Source of the DNA: an uncultured Flavobacteriaceae bacterium
Lineage (GTDB): Bacteria > Bacteroidota > Bacteroidia > Flavobacteriales > Flavobacteriaceae
DNA: 28,769 nucleotides
Direction: 5' to 3'
Assembly: GCA_913051755.1 (NCBI GenBank)
Contig: CAJXBR010000009.1
Span: 1-28,769, forward strand
Positions within the stretch are counted from its first letter, which is position 1; each line of letters opens with the position of its first letter. The notes beneath the pieces were generated by a model. It was given only the letters and a program-made list of their open reading frames with translations. It did no database searches and was not told the DNA's origin. Shown here one piece after another: positions 14,973 through 21,452 of this stretch. The position numbers and the translations under genes were made by a program.

Positions 14973-16016
14973 TTGATCGACTATATTGTTGTTGGACTTG
15001 GGTTATCAGGAATTTCCTTTTGCCATCAACTCCAAAAGCACCAGCATTCATTTGTTGTAATTGACGATGGAAAAAAATCTGCTAGTCGAGTTGGATCGGG
15101 CTTATTCAATCCCATTGCCCTTAAGCGCGCCAAACCTGCATGGATGGGTCATCAACTTATGTCAAGTTCGATGCCTACCTACAAGGCATTAGAAATAGAG
15201 CTGGGTATTCGCCTTATTCATCATGCCTCGATTTTGAAAATCATGCATCAAAAGGCGGATATCAATGACTGGCACCAAGCAAATGTACAAGACGATTGCA
15301 GACCTTATATGAAACCAAAAATACAGCAAAATAAAAACCCAGGCATTCGCGCAGTACTTGGTTTTGGCGAGGTGACTAACACAGGCTGGGTCGATACCGC
15401 ATTGCTTGTTGATGAGTTCACAACCCTTATGAAGAGCAAGGAAAAATTGATGCAAGTAACTTTTGAAGCAAATGACTTACGAATTGATGACAAATGTGTT
15501 TGGTATAGAGAGATCAAAGCCAAGCATATAGTTTTCACCCAAGGTATTGGAGGACTGACACAAAATCCTTGGTTCTCACAAGTTCCAATGCATCAAACAA
15601 AAGGAGAATTGATGATTATTGAGAGTAAAAATTTGCAAGAAAAAAGTATCATTAAAGGAGGGGTATTTATGATACCTCTTGGAAATCATAGATATCGAGT
15701 AGGTTCGACCTACAACTGGAAAGATCAAAACGAAGGGCCAACGCAGAAAGCACAAATAACGCTACAAAAACAGTTGGATAAAATGATTCAAGTTCCTTAT
15801 CAAATTGTGAGTCAATTTGCAGGCTTTCGCAGCACCATACAAGATAGAAGACCTGTCATAGGAGTTCATCCACAATTTTCACAACTCGCCATCTGTAATG
15901 GTATGGGTTCTCGTGGGGTATTACAAGCCCCTTTTTGCGCTAGATTGCTCTATGATTACATTGAAAAAGGGACTCCTATTCCTCCTGAAATCAGTTTACA
16001 TAGATTTAAAAAATAA
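14973..16016 (+). CDS. FAD-dependent oxidoreductase (DAO/glycine oxidase-like)
   Basis: The 347-residue protein begins at a TTG codon and opens directly with a Rossmann dinucleotide-binding motif (IVVGLGLSGISF, residues 4-15) followed by an acidic VVIDDG end of beta-2. This is the FAD-binding layout of the D-amino-acid oxidase family. Near the C-terminus the family feature RPVIGVHPQ...AICNGMGSRGVLQAP closes the FAD pocket. Such proteins oxidise amines or amino acids, but the substrate cannot be told from sequence. No alternative ATG lies near the Rossmann strand, which supports the TTG start. It follows gldN by 48 bases on the same strand and may be read with the gld operon. A role in secretion is not implied by its fold. 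Confidence 0.85.
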   Translation: MIDYIVVGLGLSGISFCHQLQKHQHSFVVIDDGKKSASRVGSGLFNPIALKRAKPAWMGHQLMSSSMPTYKALEIELGIRLIHHASILKIMHQKADINDWHQANVQDDCRPYMKPKIQQNKNPGIRAVLGFGEVTNTGWVDTALLVDEFTTLMKSKEKLMQVTFEANDLRIDDKCVWYREIKAKHIVFTQGIGGLTQNPWFSQVPMHQTKGELMIIESKNLQEKSIIKGGVFMIPLGNHRYRVGSTYNWKDQNEGPTQKAQITLQKQLDKMIQVPYQIVSQFAGFRSTIQDRRPVIGVHPQFSQLAICNGMGSRGVLQAPFCARLLYDYIEKGTPIPPEISLHRFKK

Positions 16017-16322
16017 AATTTTAGCCCAAAACCTAGAAATAAACAGAGTGGAGATACATTTTTTTCGACTTTTTCTGAAAAAAATAAAGACTCTTTTTAG
16101 ATGTAATTTAAGATTTAATTTTAGGTTTAAAAATAATCATAAGATACTGATAATCATATAGATATATAAATTTTTTTCAATCATTTTAAAGATTTTGGTT
16201 GATCTGTTGTCAATCATTTAAAAAATAACAACCCTATAAAAAATGGGGTTTTATTTCTATAATTTGTTAACAAAAGGAGTAATTTGAGAAATTTTACGTA
16301 TTTTAGATACAAATTAATAATC
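16017..16322. other. AT-rich intergenic region with a weak hairpin
   Basis: No convincing gene is visible in these 306 bases. A frame running on from the oxidoreductase end into this region looks like chance in very AT-rich DNA. Two copies of TCAATCATTTnAAA (16177-16190 and 16210-16223, the second without the extra T) lie upstream of a short hairpin, AACCC (16230-16234) pairing with GGGTT (16246-16250), followed by T-rich sequence. The hairpin is a possible terminator for the oxidoreductase. The promoter of the small gene at 16323 must lie here, but I could not identify a clean TAnnTTTG element. Confidence 0.4.
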
Positions 16323-16517
16323 ATGGCTTATTCATTCGAAAATAGTAAAGGAAAAACGTATTACTTACACACCAAAGATGTAACTCTCAAAGGTGGTAGA
16401 AACCAAACAATTTATTACTTCGCAAAAGATCAACGCAGCAATGCTTGTGATTTACCAGCTGGTAAGAAAGTTGTTGAAAATGAAAGAACAGGACTTCCTT
16501 TTGTAAAGTCTGTTTAA
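16323..16517 (+). CDS. Conserved 64-residue small protein, function unknown
   Basis: From ATG 16323 the product is 64 residues: it starts MAYSFENSKGKTYYLHTKDV, continues with a glycine-containing turn (LKGGRNQTIYYFAKD) and ends in a VVENERTGLPFVK segment. It is soluble, basic and rich in tyrosine, with an alternating pattern that suggests a small beta-sheet domain. I recognise this pattern from unannotated small proteins in many bacteria but cannot name a function. An in-frame upstream start (16284) would add 13 residues of poor quality, so 16323 is preferred. The gene stands alone: an AT-rich leader region lies before it and a strong terminator begins 17 bases after its stop, which suggests a highly expressed single-gene transcript. 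Confidence 0.8.
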   Translation: MAYSFENSKGKTYYLHTKDVTLKGGRNQTIYYFAKDQRSNACDLPAGKKVVENERTGLPFVKSV

Positions 16518-16534
16518 AGAATACGTTTTGATAT

Positions 16535-16564
16535 AAAAAAACCCCGAGTAATCGGGGTTTTTTT
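16535..16564. terminator. Strong bidirectional rho-independent terminator
   Basis: ACCCCGA (16541-16547) and TCGGGGT (16552-16558) pair across a GTAA (GNRA-type) tetraloop. Seven A before and seven T after extend the stem and give a U-tract in both directions. It ends the small gene at 16323-16517 and would also end the decayed minus-strand gene whose last stop codon overlaps it. Confidence 0.92.
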
Positions 16565-16817
16565 ATACATTCTTTTTTGATAGATATCGTTTGTACACGA
16601 TGCTTGTCACGATTCTATTAATAGCATAATTAACCACTCAAAAAATGCCATCAACAAATTTTCCTGATGCACTGGTTCGGAGTTCTGTTCCATACATGAC
16701 AAGTCCAACTCCAGCGCGAAAAAAGAGCCCAATCAATACACCTAATCGAATGCCACTAGGTAATTTGTAGGAATCCTTATACTATCCTTTATAAATCGAT
16801 GAAAATATATATGCCAT
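16563..16817 (-). pseudogene. Decayed small membrane-protein gene with two in-frame stops
   Basis: On the minus strand one frame of 85 codons runs from ATG 16817 to TAA 16563-16565, interrupted by TAG (16782-16784) and TGA (16638-16640). Between the stops it reads as a believable membrane protein: LPSGIRLGVLIGLFFRAGVG, then a polar YGTELRTSASGKFVDGIF part. After the TGA the same frame continues as VVNYAINRIVTSIVYKRYLS plus a short KKNV end. Keeping one frame across both stops, with a terminator right after the final stop, points to a gene of about 70-84 residues recently inactivated by point mutations, the TGA possibly from a TGG tryptophan codon. I do not recognise the family. The part before the TAG (11 codons) is less convincing and may be upstream DNA. 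Confidence 0.5.
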
Positions 16818-16833
16818 AATGAAATATGGGTGC

Positions 16834-16841
16834 TATCTTTG
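16834..16841 (+). promoter_or_regulatory. Candidate -7 element of the mvaD operon
   Basis: TATCTTTG at 16834-16841 fits TAnnTTTG exactly. No clear TTTG is found 19-21 bases upstream. The element lies downstream of the in-frame ATG at 16826 and just before the ATGs at 16850 and 16853, so it supports the later start for mvaD with a very short leader. Confidence 0.55.
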
Positions 16842-16852
16842 TTTCAACTATG

Positions 16853-17932
16853 ATGATTCATACAGAATTTGTTCCTAAAGGCGGCGAAATGGAAATTTCC
16901 TACTTCAAAACCACTTGGACAGCACCAAGCAACATCGCTTTGGTGAAGTTTTGGGGGAAAAAAGAGCTACAAATCCCTTGCAATCCGTCTGTTAGTTTTA
17001 CGCTAGATCAATGTTGCACAACAACCACTGTTCGATTTGAAAAACAACGTGTTGCACAAGATGATGTAGTATTTACAATTCAATATGATGGAAAACCTGC
17101 GCCTTCATTTGAGGCCAAAATCAAAACCTTTATAGATAGGATACTGCCATATGCTTCTTATCTTAAGCAGTATAGCCTTGAAATCGTTACATTAAATTCT
17201 TTTCCCCACAGTAGTGGAATTGCATCTTCTGCATCTGCTATGGCTGCGCTAGCTGCTGCGATCATGGATTTTGAAAATCAACTTTACCCTTCAATGACAA
17301 ATGATCATCAAACGAAAAAATGCTCCTTTCTTGCTCGGTTGGGGTCAGGAAGTGCTGCGCGTAGTGTAGAAGGACCAGTTGTACTTTGGGGAGAACACGC
17401 CGACACTACTAAAAGCAGCAATTTATTTGGAGTTCGATGGACCAAAGGGGCTGAGGTGTTTAACTCCTTCAGAGACACCATACTTTTGGTGGACAAGGGC
17501 AAGAAAGAGGTGAGCAGCACAGTGGGGCATAATCTTATGCATAATCATCCCTTTGCTGAAAGTCGTTTTTCGCAAGCACAAAAAAACTACCAAGCAATGC
17601 TAGGTGTTTTACAGAACGGAGACATGAGTGGCTTTACCAATATTGTAGAGCAAGAAGCATTGAGCTTACATGCCATGATGTTGACATCTTCTCCATCATA
17701 TATTTTGATGCACCCCAATACATTAGAAATAATTCAAAGTGTGCGAAATTTTCGAAACAAAACTGATTTTAACCTCACTTTTACACTTGATGCTGGGGCC
17801 AATGTTCATTTGCTTTATCCTGAAGATCAATCAAAACACATCGTTGAATTTATTGAATCTGAGTTAGGCCAGTTTTGTCAAAACAAAGAATTGATTCACG
17901 ATCGGGTTGGAATGGGACTAAAAAAAGTGTAG
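16853..17932 (+). CDS. mvaD: Diphosphomevalonate decarboxylase
   Basis: This enzyme of the GHMP kinase family converts mevalonate 5-diphosphate to isopentenyl diphosphate, using ATP and releasing CO2. From ATG 16853 it has 359 residues. Family blocks include TAPSNIALVKFWGKKE near residue 23, PSVSFTLDQC just after it, SSGIASSASAMAALAAAI (the phosphate-binding loop region) near 125, and LGSGSAARSVEGPVVLWG near 163. The N-terminal MIHTEFVPK resembles other Flavobacteriia MvaD starts. Together with the promoter element at 16834-16841 it argues against starts at 16826. ATG 16850 is equally possible. The mevalonate-kinase-type gene follows after 9 bases. The pair shows that this organism makes isoprenoids by the mevalonate route, as most Flavobacteriia do. 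Confidence 0.95.
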   Translation: MIHTEFVPKGGEMEISYFKTTWTAPSNIALVKFWGKKELQIPCNPSVSFTLDQCCTTTTVRFEKQRVAQDDVVFTIQYDGKPAPSFEAKIKTFIDRILPYASYLKQYSLEIVTLNSFPHSSGIASSASAMAALAAAIMDFENQLYPSMTNDHQTKKCSFLARLGSGSAARSVEGPVVLWGEHADTTKSSNLFGVRWTKGAEVFNSFRDTILLVDKGKKEVSSTVGHNLMHNHPFAESRFSQAQKNYQAMLGVLQNGDMSGFTNIVEQEALSLHAMMLTSSPSYILMHPNTLEIIQSVRNFRNKTDFNLTFTLDAGANVHLLYPEDQSKHIVEFIESELGQFCQNKELIHDRVGMGLKKV

Positions 17933-17941
17933 TTTTATAAC

Positions 17942-18871
17942 ATGAAAGGGCCATTGTTTTACGCCAAAATTTTACTCTTTGGAGAATACGGAATCATCAA
18001 AGATGCCAAAGGCCTATCCATACCTTACAACTTTTATAAAGGAGCCCTTAAAATTTCCAATACAAAAACTGATTTGGGAATAGCTTCTAACATGAAGTTA
18101 AGAGAATTTTCTGATTACCTTGAAAGCTTAGATAGCAAATTGGTTTCTTTCAACTCCGAGCAATTTCGTCTGGATTTGAGCAAAGGATTATACTTTGATA
18201 GTAGTATTCCACAAGGCTATGGTATTGGTAGCAGTGGTGCATTGGTTGCAGCGATATATGATCGCTATGCTAACAACAAAATCACAATTTTGGAAAACCT
18301 TACACGAGATAAGCTATTGAAACTCAAACAAATTTTTGGACTGATGGAATCTTTTTTTCATGGGCAGTCTTCAGGTTTAGACCCACTTAACAGCTTTTTG
18401 AGTTTGCCAATTCTCATTCATTCCAAAGATGTTTTAGAGGCTACAGGAATTCCATCGCAGTCGCGAGTTGGAAAAGGTGCTGTTTTTTTACTCGACAGTG
18501 GAATGATGGGAGAAACTGCTCCCATGATTAATATTTTTATGCAAAATATGGAGTCTGCTTCATTTCGTAAAATGGTAAAAGAAAAGTTTATCTCATACTC
18601 TGATAACTGCGTTGAACACTTTTTAAATGGAGATATCAAATCTCTATTTGGTGATTTGAAGAGGCTTTCCAATACTGTTCTAACCCATTTTAAACCCATG
18701 ATCCCAAAGCAGTTTCACGATTTATGGAAAACAGGTATTGATACCAATGCTTATTATCTCAAACTATGTGGATCGGGTGGTGGTGGATACATTCTTGGCT
18801 TCACAGAAGATATTTCTAAGGTGCGAGATCTATTGAAAGATCATCGTTTAGAAGTGGTATATACCTTCTAA
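17942..18871 (+). CDS. GHMP kinase, probable mevalonate kinase
   Basis: The 309-residue protein carries the GHMP kinase motifs. The N-terminal AKILLFGEYGIIKDAKGLSIP (in part; Lys9, Glu14) forms the substrate pocket. The glycine-rich ATP loop PQGYGIGSSGA lies at residues 90-100. The C-terminal CGSGGGGYILGF near residue 284 is the third motif. In Bacteroidota this form is annotated as mevalonate kinase and is found next to mvaD, as here. It would phosphorylate mevalonate at position 5. It is diverged from animal and archaeal mevalonate kinases, so the exact substrate (mevalonate or phosphomevalonate) is inferred from context. It lies 9 bases after mvaD and 10 bases before the UbiA gene in one operon. 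Confidence 0.85.
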   Translation: MKGPLFYAKILLFGEYGIIKDAKGLSIPYNFYKGALKISNTKTDLGIASNMKLREFSDYLESLDSKLVSFNSEQFRLDLSKGLYFDSSIPQGYGIGSSGALVAAIYDRYANNKITILENLTRDKLLKLKQIFGLMESFFHGQSSGLDPLNSFLSLPILIHSKDVLEATGIPSQSRVGKGAVFLLDSGMMGETAPMINIFMQNMESASFRKMVKEKFISYSDNCVEHFLNGDIKSLFGDLKRLSNTVLTHFKPMIPKQFHDLWKTGIDTNAYYLKLCGSGGGGYILGFTEDISKVRDLLKDHRLEVVYTF

Positions 18872-18881
18872 TTTTTTTGCT

Positions 18882-19763
18882 ATGCCCACTAGAAAAGGCA
18901 TAATTCTCAAATCAATAAGCTTACTATCATTGGTGAGAGGTCAAAATCTTATGGTTTTGGTCATTGCTCAACTCCTCTCTGCTGCTTTTATTTTTTCATC
19001 TGCCACCACTCCTAGAGAAACAATTTTAGACATCAATCTTTGGTTGATTGTTTGTGCAACCCAGCTCTCTGTTGCAGCTGGGTATATCATAAATGCATTT
19101 TTTGATAAGGAAAAAGATTTGATTAATCGGCCACAAAAAACACTGTTGGAAACAAACATATCTATTCGATCAAAACTGATTGGGTATATTTTTTTGAATG
19201 GGACTGCTGTGTTGGCGGCGAGCAGTGTTTCAAAAAGGTCTGCCGTGTTCTTTTGCACATATATCGCTTGTATGGCATTTTACTCTGCTTTTTTGAAGAG
19301 ATATTTGTTCATTGGAAATATTTGTTCTGCACTGCTAACAGTACTTCCATTTTTTGCCATAACTGTCTATTTCAAGAACTTTTCAGTAGAAATATTTACT
19401 CTCGCTACCTATTTACTGTTACTCATCTCTATCAAAGAATTGATCAAAGACCTCTGCAATATCAAAGGAGATTTATCAAACAACTATAAAACCATACCCA
19501 CTGTTTATGGTGAAAACAGTGCCAAAAGACTCATTTCCTTTTTGGTTGTTTTTTGTTTTGGTGTTTTTTTCTTGCTATTTTTCTTTTTTTCCTTGCAAAG
19601 TATGGTCTATTATTTTCTGGCTAGCTTAGGTTTTCTTGTTTTCTTCACTGTATTGTTGTGGGCATCCTCAAAACCCAAGCAATTAATATTGTTGTTGTTT
19701 GGCATAAAAGCACTTATCTTACTTGGGATCATCTGCTTACCATTGTTGAAAATCCCAATATAG
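18882..19763 (+). CDS. UbiA family prenyltransferase, (di)geranylgeranylglyceryl-phosphate synthase-like
   Basis: This is a 293-residue inner-membrane prenyltransferase with about eight hydrophobic helices. The first aspartate motif is NAFFDKEKD (residues 71-79, fitting NxxxDxxxD). The second is KDLCNIKGDLSNNYKT near residue 188. Both bind the magnesium-diphosphate of the prenyl donor. Within UbiA, the short length and these motif variants resemble the group named geranylgeranylglycerol-phosphate geranylgeranyltransferase in archaea, which makes ether lipids. Bacteroidota carry such homologues beside mevalonate genes. The acceptor in this organism is unknown: a glycerol-phosphate ether, a quinone precursor or another lipid are all possible. 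The 3' end of the gene contains part of the promoter for the next gene. Confidence 0.82.
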   Translation: MPTRKGIILKSISLLSLVRGQNLMVLVIAQLLSAAFIFSSATTPRETILDINLWLIVCATQLSVAAGYIINAFFDKEKDLINRPQKTLLETNISIRSKLIGYIFLNGTAVLAASSVSKRSAVFFCTYIACMAFYSAFLKRYLFIGNICSALLTVLPFFAITVYFKNFSVEIFTLATYLLLLISIKELIKDLCNIKGDLSNNYKTIPTVYGENSAKRLISFLVVFCFGVFFLLFFFFSLQSMVYYFLASLGFLVFFTVLLWASSKPKQLILLLFGIKALILLGIICLPLLKIPI

Positions 19764-19777
19764 TTATCATACCTTTG
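19745..19777 (+). promoter_or_regulatory. Promoter of the rluB-type gene, overlapping the ubiA-like 3' end
   Basis: GTTG at 19745-19748 and TACCTTTG at 19770-19777 are separated by 21 bases, a good fit to the Bacteroidota consensus. The ATG at 19785 is 8 bases downstream of the -7 element. The -33 part lies inside the upstream coding sequence. Confidence 0.6.
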
Positions 19778-19784
19778 CCAAATT

Positions 19785-20534
19785 ATGATAAGAAAAAAAC
19801 CAACTGCAAAGAAATCAACTTCCTCGAACACAACTCGACTCAATAAATATATTGCTCACGCTGGCATTTGCTCTCGTAGAGAGGCTGATATGCATATCAG
19901 CTTGGGTGTGGTTAAGGTCAACAATAAAGTCATCACAGCGCTTGGTTATCAGGTCAAGGAAGGTGATGTTGTTCATTTTGATGACAAACGCATAACCCCA
20001 GAGAAAAAGGCCTATGTACTATTGAACAAACCAAAAGGATTTATCACTACAACAAGGGATGAAAAAGGTCGAAAAACTGTAATGGATTTGATTGCAAAAT
20101 CAACCCCATCGAGAGTTGTGCCAGTTGGGCGTTTAGATCGGCCTACGACGGGCTTACTCCTATTTACCAACGATGGTGATTTGGCAAAAAAACTCACACA
20201 CCCTTCTTCGGCGGTGAAAAAGCTTTATCACGTGGTGCTTTCAAAAAGTTTAAAACCACATGATTTGGCACAGATTCGGCGGGGACTTATACTCGACGAT
20301 GGCCCTATTCAAGTGGATGAGATCAGCTATGTCAAAGGTATGAGTAAAAGAGAAATTGGATTGGAAATTCACTCGGGGCGCAATAGGATCGTGAGACGTA
20401 TATTTGAACATATGCGATATGAAGTCATAGCGCTAGATCGTGTTGTTTTTGCAGATTTAACCAAAAAAGATCTTCCAAGAGGCACCTGGCGTCACCTATC
20501 GCGACAAGAAATAGATTATTTGAATATGCTATAA
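19785..20534 (+). CDS. Pseudouridine synthase, RluB/RsuA family
   Basis: This enzyme converts a specific uridine of ribosomal RNA to pseudouridine. The 249-residue protein has a lysine-rich start, then an S4 RNA-binding domain (RLNKYIAHAGICSRREAD, residues 18-35). The catalytic domain follows, with Asp118 in VGRLDRPTTGLLLFTNDGD, the RsuA/RluB/E/F form of the active-site motif. The RNRIVRRIFEHMRYEV stretch near residue 205 is also typical. The resemblance is closest to RluB (23S rRNA), but RsuA or RluE targets cannot be excluded. It starts 21 bases after the UbiA gene and has its own promoter. A hairpin just after the stop separates it from the converging tRNA gene. Confidence 0.9.
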   Translation: MIRKKPTAKKSTSSNTTRLNKYIAHAGICSRREADMHISLGVVKVNNKVITALGYQVKEGDVVHFDDKRITPEKKAYVLLNKPKGFITTTRDEKGRKTVMDLIAKSTPSRVVPVGRLDRPTTGLLLFTNDGDLAKKLTHPSSAVKKLYHVVLSKSLKPHDLAQIRRGLILDDGPIQVDEISYVKGMSKREIGLEIHSGRNRIVRRIFEHMRYEVIALDRVVFADLTKKDLPRGTWRHLSRQEIDYLNML

Positions 20535-20537
20535 AAA

Positions 20538-20565
20538 AAACTCCGAGCTTTCAAACTCGGAGTTT
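20538..20565 (-). terminator. Rho-independent terminator of tRNA-Phe, also after the rluB-type gene
   Basis: AAACTCCGAG (20538-20547) and CTCGGAGTTT (20556-20565) form a 10-base-pair stem. On the minus strand the stem is followed by a run of T (bases 20540-20533), giving a proper U-tract after the tRNA. On the plus strand only TTTG follows, so it would end the rluB-type transcript less well. Confidence 0.85.
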
Positions 20566-20566
20566 G

Positions 20567-20639
20567 TGGTACCTCCAGGAATCGAACCAGGGACACAAGG
20601 ATTTTCAGTCCTTTGCTCTACCAACTGAGCTAAGGTACC
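20567..20639 (-). tRNA. tRNA-Phe (anticodon GAA)
   Basis: A complete 73-base cloverleaf reads on the minus strand from 20639 to 20567. The acceptor stem GGTACCT pairs with AGGTACC and is followed by discriminator A. The D arm is GCTC-AGTTGGTA-GAGC. The anticodon stem AAGGA/TCCTT has loop CTGAAAA, giving anticodon GAA (phenylalanine). The T arm is CCTGG-TTCGATT-CCAGG. The 3' CCA is not encoded and must be added. It has its own promoter and terminator and stands between two plus-strand genes. Confidence 0.97.
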
Positions 20640-20656
20640 GTGCACTTTGGCAATTG

Positions 20657-20687
20657 CAAATATAAAACCCTTTATAGAATTGACAAG
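20657..20687 (-). promoter_or_regulatory. Promoter of tRNA-Phe
   Basis: On the minus strand CTTG (20687-20684) and TATATTTG (20664-20657) are separated by 19 bases, one of the best matches to the Bacteroidota consensus in this window. The mature tRNA starts about 17 bases downstream of the -7 element, leaving a short 5' leader for RNase P. Confidence 0.8.
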
Positions 20688-20732
20688 GGACTATTGAAAA
20701 TTGAAGTACATTAGCACTTACAAAGTATTGAT

Positions 20733-21452
20733 TTGAATCTCACAATAGATATAGGAAACACAAACACCAATCTCGGTTTTTTTGATGGTTTGGAGTTGAA
20801 ATCTACAAAGAAGTTTAGAGCCAATGAACCCATCGAATGGAAATCGATTATATCGGCAAAAAAAGTCTCACATGCCATTGTTTCACAGGTTGGAAATCAA
20901 CAGTCAGCATTAGATGAACTCTACGCCAACACCCAATGTTTAGAGGCGCATCATCATCTTCATCTCCCATTTACATCTGCATATGAGCCTTTTACGAATT
21001 TGGGGATTGACCGAGTAGTAGGATTAGCAGCTGCAACATACTTGTTTCCCAAAACAAATGCCCTGATTATCGATGCAGGGACTTGTATCACCTATGATTT
21101 AATCACTGTTAGTGCAAATCATCTTGGAGGTATCATCAGTCCTGGTCTAGCCATGAGATATCAAGCCATGCACAAAAACACGCATCAATTGCCAAATTTA
21201 GAGATACAGCAGCCCGCTGCATTTCCACCTACAAATACCAATGAAGCCATACATCATGGGGTTATGTCTGGTGTGACAGCTGAAATAGAGGCATTTATTA
21301 AGAGATTTGAGACTCATACACCAAATTTTATGACAATTTTAACAGGTGGAGACGCTGGTTTCTTGTCTAAACGAGTAAAAAATAGCATCTTAGCGAACGC
21401 AAATTTTTTAGCATTTGGTTTAAATCTTTTGCTCGAAACGAATAAGTCATAA
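20733..21452 (+). CDS. coaX: Type III pantothenate kinase
   Basis: CoaX catalyses the first step of coenzyme A synthesis, ATP-dependent phosphorylation of pantothenate, and is not related to the E. coli enzyme CoaA. The 239-residue protein starts at a TTG codon and has the ASKHA-fold motifs: IDIGNTNTNLGFF at residues 5-17 (phosphate loop), GIDRVVGLAA near 91-100 and IDAGTCITYDLI at 113-124 (metal and phosphate). A GGDAGFL segment lies near the C-terminus. No in-frame ATG lies upstream of the DxGNT motif, so the TTG start is well supported. The stop codon touches the ATG of the next gene, making it the head of a long envelope operon. Confidence 0.95.
   Translation: MNLTIDIGNTNTNLGFFDGLELKSTKKFRANEPIEWKSIISAKKVSHAIVSQVGNQQSALDELYANTQCLEAHHHLHLPFTSAYEPFTNLGIDRVVGLAAATYLFPKTNALIIDAGTCITYDLITVSANHLGGIISPGLAMRYQAMHKNTHQLPNLEIQQPAAFPPTNTNEAIHHGVMSGVTAEIEAFIKRFETHTPNFMTILTGGDAGFLSKRVKNSILANANFLAFGLNLLLETNKS

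Noticed and set aside
15898..16161. 87-codon frame across the oxidoreductase end into the AT-rich gap
   Set aside because: It begins inside the oxidoreductase in another frame, and its second half is Phe/Lys/Asn-rich translation of AT-rich DNA with no protein-like pattern.
16638..16640. TGA recoding (tryptophan or selenocysteine) in the decayed gene
   Set aside because: TGA is used as a normal stop elsewhere in the window (the small membrane-protein gene at 24833-24835), a second stop (TAG) interrupts the same frame, and no selenocysteine-insertion structure is evident.
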